From Cohnella mopanensis (GTDB lineage Bacteria; Bacillota; Bacilli; Paenibacillales; Paenibacillaceae), in the NCBI RefSeq assembly GCF_022352055.1, contig NZ_JAKRWM010000006.1, positions 62,001-126,000 of the forward strand: a stretch of DNA of 64,000 nt, given 5' to 3'. The stretch's first letter is position 1. Each line of letters starts with the position of its first letter. Positions 43,456 to 51,959 of this stretch are shown one piece after another. The notes under the pieces are model-generated. The model searched no databases and was not told the origin of the DNA. It saw nothing but the letters and a program-made list of their open reading frames with translations. A program made the position numbers and the translations under genes.

Positions 43456-44634
43456 TTAAAGTTGTTCGTTGGATAGAATGGACGCTTCGGCTTGAAGGAG
43501 CCATTTTCCGTCTATTTTCTTGGCTTCGTTAAGGACGATAGAGCGAGTTTTGGAGCTCACTCCGCCGGATTCCTGTTCAGTGAGCATAGAGATGAGCAAC
43601 GTGGCTTTATCCGAGCCGTTATATTGGACGACAACCAAATTTTCGGTCGTTATTTTAAAAGTCGTCGTTGCGAATAATTGATCAAGAGTGCCTTTCAGTT
43701 GATCTTTTTCCGCGAAGTCGACCAGCGTCGCTAAGTAAGCGGCAACGTTTTTCTCGTTCGCAGCTTTTACTTGGTCAGCGAAAAGCTTGTTCATCGCCGT
43801 CTTATCCGCATCAGAAACCGTAGCCTTCTGTTCGAATAGACCCGGAATGTTCGTCAGTTGCTGTGCCAGCACTTCGATACTGTAAATTTTCCAATTACCG
43901 GCTTTGTCCTTGTGCAACGTATAGCGTGTTTTAGACAGGTTATCCGGGAAGAAGTCGCCGCTGACCTTCGCCGTATTTTCAACTAAATTAACGACGGCTA
44001 CCGTGTCGCTATACGATTGAATCGCGAAGCTTTCGATATTGGTTTTCGTCCTTGAAGTCTTCCAGCGTTCCATAACGTTCGAGATATCCATTACGGTATC
44101 TTCCGACATTAATCCGGATAGCCCCTCGCTATCGCCGGCTGCCTCGACTAGCAGCATCTTATTAAACACGTTATGTATGGCTGCTTTCTCCGCATCCGTT
44201 GGTCCCGTATATGTAATCGAAATCTTCTTAGAGGGGTTGATCCAATCGACAGCATGGTTGGTTAACGCTCCCGCAAACCGGAGACCGATTAACGTGCGCC
44301 CATCCCTACGGAGTACTTCCCCTGTGCTGGCAACCGTCATACCGTTAACGATTGCAATGTCCCCATCAATGTATATTTCAATTTCCGTTTCATCCTTTTT
44401 GGCATATATAGCCTTCGTACTAGGGTCTAAATCGGAATTGTAACCTAACAATTTGAATAGTGCAGCATATTCGACATAAGATTTACCCTTAGTAAAAACG
44501 ATATCCGAGCCGAAATCTACGGTTTTGCCGTCCAACTCGACTTGAACCGCTCTCGGCTTTTCAGCTGCAGATGCCGACCCCGCTAATGAAAATGCCAATA
44601 TCGCGCAACTAAACATAAATATTAATTTCTTCAA
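43456..44634 (-). CDS. Secreted protein with copper amine oxidase N-terminal-like domain
   Basis: 392 residues with a Sec signal (cleavage near GSASA, about 23). Residues about 28-140 form the copper-amine-oxidase N-terminal type domain common in Paenibacillus surface proteins ('YVEYAALFKLLGYN', 'RRDGRTLIGLRFAGALT', 'VDWINPSKKISI'). Two SnoaL/NTF2-like segments follow (about 150-265 and 280-390). This domain does not itself bind copper in such proteins. Role unknown; cell-surface attachment is likely. Confidence 0.78.
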   Translation of the reverse strand: MKKLIFMFSCAILAFSLAGSASAAEKPRAVQVELDGKTVDFGSDIVFTKGKSYVEYAALFKLLGYNSDLDPSTKAIYAKKDETEIEIYIDGDIAIVNGMTVASTGEVLRRDGRTLIGLRFAGALTNHAVDWINPSKKISITYTGPTDAEKAAIHNVFNKMLLVEAAGDSEGLSGLMSEDTVMDISNVMERWKTSRTKTNIESFAIQSYSDTVAVVNLVENTAKVSGDFFPDNLSKTRYTLHKDKAGNWKIYSIEVLAQQLTNIPGLFEQKATVSDADKTAMNKLFADQVKAANEKNVAAYLATLVDFAEKDQLKGTLDQLFATTTFKITTENLVVVQYNGSDKATLLISMLTEQESGGVSSKTRSIVLNEAKKIDGKWLLQAEASILSNEQL

Positions 44635-44766
44635 AATTACGCACCAACTCTCATAATGATGTATCGCATCTCTATCACTATCACTCTAGTTTATTTCAGC
44701 CCATTAATACAAGTTTTAAAGCCGGCTTTAATTATATTTAAGCATCATGCAAATGATTTCCCAATA

Positions 44767-45333
44767 CTATCCAACGATCAACTGTTGCAAATCCTTCAAC
44801 GAGGGCTTCTGAAATATCACCCTGACGTCGCTTCCTTCCCATTGGAGATCCTTGATCTTCAATAGTTTGGGCAAATCTTCTGCTATGGGGATTACCCGGT
44901 CGGAGAACATAGATTTGGGCAGCGTAATTCCTTTCATTTTGGCTTTTTCCACCTTAGCCACTACGTTCGGCTCATTCCAAGTCAGGCGATAGGTGATCTG
45001 TATGCCTGCCGAAACTTTGTCCTTCCATATGACGTTCAAATCCGCTGTGAGTAGGTCCCCTTGCAAAACAAAGTCCGCCCCAGTCACGACTACGTCTTTC
45101 TCGACTTGCGGATTGTCCGCTACAGACTTCTTCGCCAGATTGTTCAAATCCTCCGAAGTCAGCAGGAGATCGGGCGATCTTCTCTTGACCATATCGATTG
45201 CCCGGTCTTTCAGCGGCACCTTCTCATAAGCCAAATTCAAGCTCTGATCGGGTTTTGCGTAATAGAGCGCTCCGACTCCCGCAATGACAACGATAAACAC
45301 AAGAATAAAAAGACTTACGAACAACTTCTTCAT
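44767..45333 (-). CDS. Membrane-anchored hypothetical protein
   Basis: 188 residues with an N-terminal membrane anchor (about 4-24) and an extracellular part. GGAG lies seven bases before the ATG. Divergent from the ilvA T-box promoter. The longer frame runs antisense through the T-box and is rejected. Family not recognised. Confidence 0.7.
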   Translation of the reverse strand: MKKLFVSLFILVFIVVIAGVGALYYAKPDQSLNLAYEKVPLKDRAIDMVKRRSPDLLLTSEDLNNLAKKSVADNPQVEKDVVVTGADFVLQGDLLTADLNVIWKDKVSAGIQITYRLTWNEPNVVAKVEKAKMKGITLPKSMFSDRVIPIAEDLPKLLKIKDLQWEGSDVRVIFQKPSLKDLQQLIVG

Positions 45334-45376
45334 CCGAATCTCCTTTGCTTGCATTATTAAATTAGGCAAATCGGCA

Positions 45377-45405
45377 TTGACTTCCGCGAACCGGAAGCGT
45401 ATAAC
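45377..45405 (+). promoter_or_regulatory. Sigma-A promoter of the T-box/ilvA transcript
   Basis: TTGACT, 17-base spacer, TATAAC. It is placed directly before the T-box leader. Confidence 0.75.
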
Positions 45406-45411
45406 AATAAT

Positions 45412-45687
45412 TACATTCCATGACGGGAACACGTTGCTTGGTTCCTTCGATCTCCAGAGAGTCGGCGAAGTGCTGCAAGCCGACGGTCGAAACCCAGGAC
45501 AATATCCTCCCCGAGAAGCGGCGCCGAAAATCATCCGTAGGCGCAGACGATTTGCCCACGTTACGGGACGTCGTATACACTATACGACACACGAGCGCCT
45601 AACGTTGCATCCATCGGATGTAAAGTTTGGAACGAGGGTGGTACCACGGATAACGTCCGTCCCTTTCACAGGGGCGGTTTTTTTATA
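45412..45687 (+). ncRNA. T-box riboswitch (probably isoleucine) upstream of ilvA
   Basis: The conserved T-box core AGGGTGGTACCACG is at 45635-45648 and is followed by the terminator CCGTCCC...GGGGCGG with a run of seven T (45657-45684). Stem I elements include AGAGAGTCGG and AAGCCGACGG. The likely specifier codon is ATC (45504-45506) in 'AATATCCTCC', which would read tRNA-Ile and suits ilvA. Uncharged tRNA would stabilise the antiterminator and allow ilvA transcription. The 5' end is estimated from the promoter. Confidence 0.92.
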
Positions 45688-45699
45688 CCCTTATAGGTG

Positions 45700-45867
45700 G
45701 TTCAAAAAGTCATCTTTTGATCACGAAGCAGCGCAAGTAGTACATTCGACATCGAATCTTGAATTCAGCCGGGCCTTCCGGTGCTCACGTAGGTTTTGCC
45801 TACGCTCCGCTCCTCAGTCCCTAGCTTCATTCAACCTTCTCGGTGCTGAAAACCTGACTTTTTGAAC
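45700..45867. mobile_element. MITE-like element with 13-bp terminal inverted repeats
   Basis: GTTCAAAAAGTCA at 45700-45712 is exactly repeated in inverse at 45855-45867. The 168-base element has no coding capacity and holds an internal hairpin CGTAGG-TTTTG-CCTACG. It lies between the T-box terminator and ilvA, so it is transcribed in the ilvA leader. No clear target duplication is visible. Identity as a MITE is inferred from size and termini. Confidence 0.7.
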
Positions 45868-45905
45868 TCTGACTTAAACTTAAACCCCAGAAAGGATGAT
45901 CACGC

Positions 45906-47174
45906 ATGACCAGCCACAATCCTACTCCACTCGTATCCCTTGCCGATATACTAAACGCCCATCGCGTCCTTCAGGATGTGGTAAACCCCACTCCGTTGCA
46001 GCACAATCGAGCTCTATCCGCGAAATTCGGCTGTAACGTTTATTTGAAACGCGAAGACCTTCAGGTCGTGCGCTCCTTCAAAATCCGTGGTGCGTATTAT
46101 CTGATTGCATCCTTGTCCGAGGAAGAGCGCCGCAACGGAGTCATCTGCGCCAGCGCGGGCAACCATGCGCAAGGCGTCGCTTTCTCATGCCAGAAGCTGG
46201 ATATCCCCGGAATCATCTACATGCCGGCCACGACGCCTAGGCAAAAAATCAATCAAGTCCGGTTATTCGGTGGAGATAAGATAGACATTCGCTTGACCGG
46301 CGATACTTTCGACGATGCTTATGCCGAAGCGATCCGGGTAAGCCAAGAAGAAGGAATAACGTTCGTTCATCCGTTCGATGATCCCCGTATCGTAGCGGGT
46401 AACGCAACCGTCGGCAAAGAAATCATCGAAGGCGGCGCACCCTCTATCGACTTGCTTTTGTTAACGATCGGCGGAGGCGGTTTGGCTGCCGGCGTCTCGT
46501 CCTATATGAAAGCGATCAGCCCTTCCACCCGGATCGTCGGAGTAGAACCGGAAGGAGCCCCCTCCATGCAACGGGCATTGGAAGCTCAACATGTTGTCAC
46601 GTTGACCGAAATCGATAAATTCGTGGACGGAGCGGCCGTCAAACGGGTAGGCGAGCTCACTTACGCCCTCTGCCGCGACTTGCTGGACGAGATTGTTCTC
46701 GTTCCGGAGGGGCGCGTCTGCACGACGATCTTGGAGCTATACAATGAGCATGCCATCGTTGCCGAGCCTGCGGGAGCGCTGACCGTTGCGGCCCTCTCGG
46801 CCATGGATCACGAGATGCTGCGCGGGAAAAATGTCGTCTGCATCATAAGCGGCGGCAACAACGATATCGATCGGATGCAGGAAATCAAGGAACGCTCGCT
46901 TATTTACGAAGGCTTAAAGCATTATTTTATGATCAATTTCCCGCAACGGGCAGGCGCCCTTAGAGAGTTCTTGGATGATGTTCTCGGACCGAATGACGAT
47001 ATCGTACAGTTCGAATATACGAAGAAGCACAACAAGGAGAACGGCCCCGCTCTCGTCGGCATTGAGCTAAAGAGCCCGGAAGACTACGAGAACCTCGTCG
47101 CGCGCATGAACGGAAAGGGCTTCCAGTTTATCGAACTCAACAAAGATCCTCTTTTATTTAATCTTCTGATCTAA
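45906..47174 (+). CDS. ilvA: Threonine dehydratase (deaminase)
   Basis: 422 residues, the length of B. subtilis IlvA. PLP lysine K59 in 'RSFKIRGAYY', 'SAGNHAQGVAF', and the phosphate loop 'IGGGGLAAG'. A C-terminal ACT-like regulatory part (about 330-422, 'HYFMINFPQRAGALREFLDDVL') should bind isoleucine or valine. It makes 2-oxobutanoate, the first step to isoleucine. AGAAAGG precedes the ATG. Confidence 0.95.
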   Translation: MTSHNPTPLVSLADILNAHRVLQDVVNPTPLQHNRALSAKFGCNVYLKREDLQVVRSFKIRGAYYLIASLSEEERRNGVICASAGNHAQGVAFSCQKLDIPGIIYMPATTPRQKINQVRLFGGDKIDIRLTGDTFDDAYAEAIRVSQEEGITFVHPFDDPRIVAGNATVGKEIIEGGAPSIDLLLLTIGGGGLAAGVSSYMKAISPSTRIVGVEPEGAPSMQRALEAQHVVTLTEIDKFVDGAAVKRVGELTYALCRDLLDEIVLVPEGRVCTTILELYNEHAIVAEPAGALTVAALSAMDHEMLRGKNVVCIISGGNNDIDRMQEIKERSLIYEGLKHYFMINFPQRAGALREFLDDVLGPNDDIVQFEYTKKHNKENGPALVGIELKSPEDYENLVARMNGKGFQFIELNKDPLLFNLLI

Positions 47175-47188
47175 TTTTTAGGGTCCGC

Positions 47189-47274
47189 GCCCTCTCGTTT
47201 ATCCCCATTTAACACTCGGGCGTTACAGTGAACGAAGAACCGATTCGTTCCGACTAACGGGGATAAGCGAGGGC
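47189..47274 (+). promoter_or_regulatory. Long inverted repeat covering the ribosome site of the next gene
   Basis: GCCCTCTCGTTTATCCCC (47189-47206) pairs with GGGGATAAGCGAGGGC (47259-47274) with two extra bases on one side; inside lies a second perfect hairpin GAACGAA/TTCGTTC (47230-47250). The right arm holds the GAGGG ribosome site, five or so bases before the ATG at 47279. It may regulate translation; there is no T run. Confidence 0.5.
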
Positions 47275-47278
47275 GATT

Positions 47279-48457
47279 ATGGCTAAACAGAGAAAAATAT
47301 TCATTCTGTACGCACGCTTTGGAGAAGGCCATTGGCAAGCGGCAACCGCATTAAGACAGAGCTTCATGCAGCAAGGTAACATCGACGTGAGAATGATCGA
47401 TCTACTGGCCGAGTCGCACCCCGTTATCAATGGGGTCAGTCGTTATGTATATAACAAAAGCTACCACGTTCTGCCTCAAGTATACGGATGGGTGTACGAA
47501 GCGACCAAAGGCATGAAGTCCGATTCGATGTTCGCTACGTGGCTTCATTCTTTCGGCGCGGTCACTTTACGAAAGCTTGTCGCTAAAGAACGACCGGACG
47601 CAATCGTCCACACCTTCCCTATTCTTGTTTTGCCCTTCATTATGCAGAAAATGGGCAGAAAAATTCCGATGTACAACGTCGTAACGGATTTTGATCTCCA
47701 TCTGCGCTGGGTTCACCCCGATGTGGATAAATATTATGTCGCGACGGATGATATAAGCAGGCAGCTCTGCGAACTAGGCATCCAATCGCAACGAGTCGCC
47801 GCAACAGGGATTCCCATTCGATCCAGCTTTACGAACGATACCGCCGTCCCCTCAACCCAATATCGCTTGCATCCCCATAAACCGATCATACTTCTGATGG
47901 CCGCCGCTAACATGGGCGGGCTCGACATCGCGTTGTTCTGCCAAAAAATGATTTTAAATGGCGACATCCAAGTCGTAATCGTATGCGGAAGGCATCAACC
48001 CTTACAGAAAATGCTGAAGGATCACTTCAAAACCAACTCAGACGTTACCGTGCTCGGATATGTCGAACGCATCGATGAATTAATGTCTATCTCCTCATGC
48101 ATGATAACGAAGCCGGGCGGGCTCACGTTATCCGAAGCCATCACCGCGGAACTGCCCCTTTTCCTCTATCGCCCCGTCCCTGGACAAGAGCGCAACAATG
48201 CCCGTTATTTGCAGAACAAAGGAGCCGCGCTGATTTGCCAAACCATTGAAGAACTATTAAGTGCGGTTAAGGAGCTATTCCATAAGCCTGGAAGACGATT
48301 CGAGATGCTGAACGCACTGAAAGCTTTGAAGAAAAAAAGCGCTTCGGATAGCATCGCCTTGGATATTGTTCATCAATTGCATATAATGGAAGAGGCTTCC
48401 GCTTCCGTCTCGGTTTCGAATCAGATTGAGGTTCCTCTAAAGGAGAGCTACTTGTGA
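47279..48457 (+). CDS. ugtP: Processive diacylglycerol glycosyltransferase, UgtP/MGDG synthase family
   Basis: 392 residues. N-terminal MGDG-synthase part ('LYARFGEGHWQAATAL', the G-x-G-H motif) and C-terminal GT28 part with 'VLGYVERIDELMSISSCMITKPGGLTLSEA' and 'PVPGQERNNARYL'. Such enzymes add glucose from UDP-glucose to diacylglycerol, giving the glycolipid anchor of lipoteichoic acid. The next gene overlaps by four bases and encodes an MFS protein, the ypfP-ltaA arrangement of S. aureus. Confidence 0.85.
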   Translation: MAKQRKIFILYARFGEGHWQAATALRQSFMQQGNIDVRMIDLLAESHPVINGVSRYVYNKSYHVLPQVYGWVYEATKGMKSDSMFATWLHSFGAVTLRKLVAKERPDAIVHTFPILVLPFIMQKMGRKIPMYNVVTDFDLHLRWVHPDVDKYYVATDDISRQLCELGIQSQRVAATGIPIRSSFTNDTAVPSTQYRLHPHKPIILLMAAANMGGLDIALFCQKMILNGDIQVVIVCGRHQPLQKMLKDHFKTNSDVTVLGYVERIDELMSISSCMITKPGGLTLSEAITAELPLFLYRPVPGQERNNARYLQNKGAALICQTIEELLSAVKELFHKPGRRFEMLNALKALKKKSASDSIALDIVHQLHIMEEASASVSVSNQIEVPLKESYL

Positions 48458-49656
48458 GCAAGTCTTCTATGAAGTCCTTTTTTCAATCGGACATGCTGTT
48501 GTATCTGTCCATATTGTTTCTTGTGGAATTCGTAAGGGGAGCCGCACTGATCAGCTTCCTCCCGATTTACGGCGATAAGGCTCTAGGGCTAAATCTTGAC
48601 GTGATCGGAGCGGCGATTACCGCCCACTATATTACGGATACCGGATTGAAATTGGCCATCGGTTATTTACTTGATCGCTTGTCCATCCGCGTCGTTGTCA
48701 GCGTCGGTTTAGTATTCTCGTTCATAGGGATTGCAGCATTGCAATTCGCAGATGTCCCTTGGGTATTCATTATGTCCGCTGCTATATACGGCATCGGAAT
48801 TTCCCCGATATGGATTGTTTGCTTAACGAGGGTTAAAGAAGATCAGCGGGCAACGCAAATGGGATTCCTGTATACGGTCTGGCTTGTCGGACTCGGGAGC
48901 GGTCCCGTCGTCACGAATTTATTGCTGGACTACGATCTTGATCTCACTTACTGGGTAATGACCCTCGTCGCTCTTCTCGCTTTGCTCTTGTCCTTATTCA
49001 TCGTCGGCGGGCGAAGCGTCCATATCGATGTCGTCCCCTTCAAGCAACAATTAGCCATTCTCGGGAGCCGACTGCGCGATATGAAGCTGTTAATGCCCGG
49101 AATGGTATTGCAAACTCTTGGAGCCGGGATGTTACTTCCGATCTTGCCAAGCTTCGCGGTAAACAGCCTTGGGATGACCGCATCCCATTATTCTCTTCTG
49201 CTCATCATCGGCGGTGGCTGTACGATCATAGGGCTGATTCCAATGGGAAAGCTGTCCGATTCGCTCGGCAAGAAATGGTTCCTTATCATTGGATTTCTAG
49301 CGTTCGGGATCGTGCTGTTCGCCCTCACTCAGCAGCCTCCGATCGTTCTCGCCTTCTTCTGGGCATTCGTACTGGGCATTTCTTACGCTGCGGTACTCCC
49401 CGCTTGGAATGCTTTACTCGCGGCTTATGTCCCTCCCGGCCAGCAAGGCCTCGGCTGGGGTGTATTCTCGACGGTGGAAGGAGTCGGCGGCATGGTCGGA
49501 CCAATTATCGGCGGTTTGCTGGCAACGAGATATAGCGAATCCTCCGTCGTAGGCTTGGCGGGCATTTTATTCATCATCATTAGCCTATTTTACGTATTTT
49601 TTCCTTTCCGGCTGTTCAAGGGAGAAGCTCTACCTCCCGCAAAAGGATCGAAATAA
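48454..49656 (+). CDS. MFS transporter, probable LtaA-like glycolipid flippase
   Basis: 400 residues with twelve predicted membrane helices of the major facilitator superfamily. The GTG start overlaps the stop of the glycosyltransferase and follows AAAGGAGAG. Translational coupling to a UgtP-like enzyme suggests flipping of the glycolipid anchor, as for LtaA; a drug efflux role cannot be excluded from sequence. Confidence 0.75.
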   Translation: MSKSSMKSFFQSDMLLYLSILFLVEFVRGAALISFLPIYGDKALGLNLDVIGAAITAHYITDTGLKLAIGYLLDRLSIRVVVSVGLVFSFIGIAALQFADVPWVFIMSAAIYGIGISPIWIVCLTRVKEDQRATQMGFLYTVWLVGLGSGPVVTNLLLDYDLDLTYWVMTLVALLALLLSLFIVGGRSVHIDVVPFKQQLAILGSRLRDMKLLMPGMVLQTLGAGMLLPILPSFAVNSLGMTASHYSLLLIIGGGCTIIGLIPMGKLSDSLGKKWFLIIGFLAFGIVLFALTQQPPIVLAFFWAFVLGISYAAVLPAWNALLAAYVPPGQQGLGWGVFSTVEGVGGMVGPIIGGLLATRYSESSVVGLAGILFIIISLFYVFFPFRLFKGEALPPAKGSK

Positions 49657-49691
49657 AAATTATAGCCGGCTGGGTCGATTGGAGCTCGAGT

Positions 49692-50327
49692 ATGCTTAAT
49701 GCGCATTTCATTTGGACGATGTCATACACCATGAACCTGCACGAATGGATTTCCTATGCGAAGGACATAAATTTGGAGGAGATCAAAAATCTCCTCCACC
49801 GCTATTCTCAGTTCGGGCCTCTTCCCGGTATCCTACTTCCTTTCTTAGAAGCCTTGTTGCCTATCCTGCCTCTTGTCGTATTCATTGTGGCCAATGCAGC
49901 GGCATATGGAATGTGGCTAGGTTTTCTGTACTCTTGGATCGGGGTAACAGCCGGATCGTTAGTGGTATTCATGCTGGCGAGACGTTTTGGCTATCGCTAT
50001 GGAGATCGGATTCGCCGAAAATTTCCGAAATCCGAGAAGTTTTTCAGCTACATCGAACGCAAAGGCTTTACTCCGATTTTTTTGCTTGCTTGCTTCCCAT
50101 TCTCGCCATCCGTTATCGTAAATATCGCATCCGGCTTATCGAAAATTCCATTACATACTTTCCTGATCGCAATGGCGCTTGGTAAAGCCGTCATGACCTT
50201 CGGGCTCTCCTTCATCGGACATGATCTGCAGGCGATGGCCGATAATCCATGGCGCATTGTTCTGGGAATAGCGATTCTGATCCTAATGTGGCTCGGCGGC
50301 CGCAAATTAGAATCCCACTACAATTGA
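49692..50327 (+). CDS. TVP38/TMEM64 (DedA-like) membrane protein
   Basis: 211 residues, about five membrane helices, with the family core 'LLPFLEALLPILPLVVFIVANAAAYG' start and 'ACFPFSPSVIVNIASGLSKIPLHTF'. Members of this group are linked to lipid scrambling and undecaprenyl phosphate recycling. GGAG is seven bases before the ATG. It follows the LtaA-like gene by 35 bases, so it may belong to the same lipid operon. Confidence 0.82.
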   Translation: MLNAHFIWTMSYTMNLHEWISYAKDINLEEIKNLLHRYSQFGPLPGILLPFLEALLPILPLVVFIVANAAAYGMWLGFLYSWIGVTAGSLVVFMLARRFGYRYGDRIRRKFPKSEKFFSYIERKGFTPIFLLACFPFSPSVIVNIASGLSKIPLHTFLIAMALGKAVMTFGLSFIGHDLQAMADNPWRIVLGIAILILMWLGGRKLESHYN

Positions 50328-50401
50328 CCTGTTGCGTAGCATAACGCTCCTTCTCCCGTGGCAACCTAAGTTGCAACGAAAGCAAAGGAGGAATGTCCAC
50401 C

Positions 50402-50545
50402 ATGTCAGGCAAAAACCCTTCCGCCAACCAGAAAGCGGCCAGCAAAGCTCAATCGGAGGCAGATCAAACAGGAGAAGGCCAGCAGAGAGCTCGTCAGCTT
50501 CAGTCGAATGCCGACAGGGCAGCCGTTCCGAAACACGGATTGTGA
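50402..50545 (+). CDS. Small hydrophilic protein, 47 residues
   Basis: MSGKNPSANQKAASKAQSEA opens this Gln/Ala/Lys-rich protein with no hydrophobic segment. AGGAGG lies eleven bases before the ATG. The composition resembles small spore or stress proteins of Bacillales, but no family is assigned. The next gene starts ten bases after its stop. Confidence 0.6.
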   Translation: MSGKNPSANQKAASKAQSEADQTGEGQQRARQLQSNADRAAVPKHGL

Positions 50546-50555
50546 GGGAGAATAC

Positions 50556-50837
50556 ATGATGAGCGAATCTAATAAGATGGAGCCCATGTCCGGTGAAAAA
50601 GTCGAAGTGGATGGAGTATACGAAAATGAGGCCGGACAAGAGGTTACGTTAAAACGCGGGGATACTTTCCCAGCCGATCTGATCCTTGGTGAAACCGAGT
50701 GGACGCAGACCGAGTTCAGCTTCGATAACCATCATGAAGGCCGGACAGACCCTCGCCTCGTCCCCAAAGAAGACGATATCGACAAACAAGGAAAGATCGA
50801 TCACCCCCGCAGACAAATGGCCCGCGGGAAGAAATAA
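50556..50837 (+). CDS. Small YjzC-like hypothetical protein
   Basis: 93 residues. 'SGEKVEVDGVYENEAG' and 'LKRGDTFPADLILGETEW' resemble the short YjzC-type proteins of Bacillales. GAGGGAG precedes the ATG (a second ATG follows at once). Acidic and soluble. A strong bidirectional terminator follows. Function unknown. Confidence 0.6.
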   Translation: MMSESNKMEPMSGEKVEVDGVYENEAGQEVTLKRGDTFPADLILGETEWTQTEFSFDNHHEGRTDPRLVPKEDDIDKQGKIDHPRRQMARGKK

Positions 50838-50857
50838 CGGATTTATGGTCCATCACG

Positions 50858-50901
50858 CCAAAAGGGCTAAACAGAGGTTTTCCTCTGTTTAGCCCTTTTG
50901 G
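50858..50901. terminator. Bidirectional terminator, perfect 20-bp stem
   Basis: CCAAAAGGGCTAAACAGAGG, loop TTTT, and the exact inverse. A/T runs inside the stem serve both the plus-strand small genes and the minus-strand ArAE exporter. Confidence 0.92.
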
Positions 50902-50912
50902 GTATGTAGATG

Positions 50913-51959
50913 CTAGTCCTCTTGCGGGAGCTCCAAATCGTACTGACGCTGCAACCATTGCTCCATCAGCTTATCCAAGCGCCGAAGCCGCTCTTCGTAC
51001 GTATACACCGCTGAAGTGATGACCAGCAGGCGAGCCCGAGCGTTCAAATCCTTTTCCGTATTTTCCCCGATAAGCTCCGTCAACAGAATGGAGGCCTCGG
51101 GGGGCGGAGCGGCGGCCGATGCTCCCGGCTTCATTTTCCCCGCCCATTTCCATAACAATTGCTCATGATAACCGCATAACGTCTCTATCTGCCGGTCAAT
51201 GAGCCGATTCCAAGCTTTACCCGTGGACACGGCCCAATAGTGGTCCTCAACCGCTTCGATGAGCGCATATCCCCGTTCGAGCGAGGTCAACATTCCCTTA
51301 TACACGACTAGCAGCCTAACGCGCTTCTGCCGCGAATTTTTCCTCCACACCCGCTCCTCGGCAAATAGCTCGTAAAATTCGTCGAGCTTGCGAAGCTTGT
51401 TACGAAGTTCGTGTTGTTCTTTCCTGAACACATTTTCCTTCAGTTCGTTGGACACGACCGTCCTAAGCAAGCGGGATAACATCGATTGAACTTCCTCCAC
51501 TTGCTTCAGGAACCGATTCCGATGTCTTGGCGGAGCAATCGCAACGTTAACCGCGAATGCCGAAACCATTCCCGTTAAAATCGCGGCTAACCGATCTAAT
51601 GCCACCATCCAGCCTTGGCCTTGAGCTTCCATGATAACGACGACAGTAACGAGAGTCAGCGCGATCGTCTCTTCGGTTTTCAAGCGGATGCAGAGAAGAA
51701 TAACGCCGATACAGACTAGGCCGACCAGAATCGGTGTATTCCCGACGAGCCACACGGCTGTAATGGCGATAATCGCTCCGAGCACGTTGCTCTGCACTTG
51801 TTCCAGAACCTGCATCCAAGAGCGATAGATCGACGGTTGGATCGTAAAAATAGCCGCAATAGCCGCGATCATAGGGGATCCAAGCCCGACAAGCTCCCCT
51901 ATCCATAACGCTAAGGCGACCGCGATCCCTGTTTTCAGTACTCTTGCTCCGATGGTCAT
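50913..51959 (-). CDS. Aromatic acid exporter family (ArAE_1/FUSC-like) membrane protein
   Basis: 348 residues. Five or six membrane helices in the first 145 residues ('GARVLKTGIAVALALWIGELVGL', 'AIFTIQPSIYRSW', 'NVLGAIIAI') followed by a long soluble helical domain. This is the YqjA/YgaE-like ArAE_1 arrangement. Substrate unknown. Starts within the stop of the AlkC-like gene (ATGA overlap). Confidence 0.82.
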   Translation of the reverse strand: MTIGARVLKTGIAVALALWIGELVGLGSPMIAAIAAIFTIQPSIYRSWMQVLEQVQSNVLGAIIAITAVWLVGNTPILVGLVCIGVILLCIRLKTEETIALTLVTVVVIMEAQGQGWMVALDRLAAILTGMVSAFAVNVAIAPPRHRNRFLKQVEEVQSMLSRLLRTVVSNELKENVFRKEQHELRNKLRKLDEFYELFAEERVWRKNSRQKRVRLLVVYKGMLTSLERGYALIEAVEDHYWAVSTGKAWNRLIDRQIETLCGYHEQLLWKWAGKMKPGASAAAPPPEASILLTELIGENTEKDLNARARLLVITSAVYTYEERLRRLDKLMEQWLQRQYDLELPQED

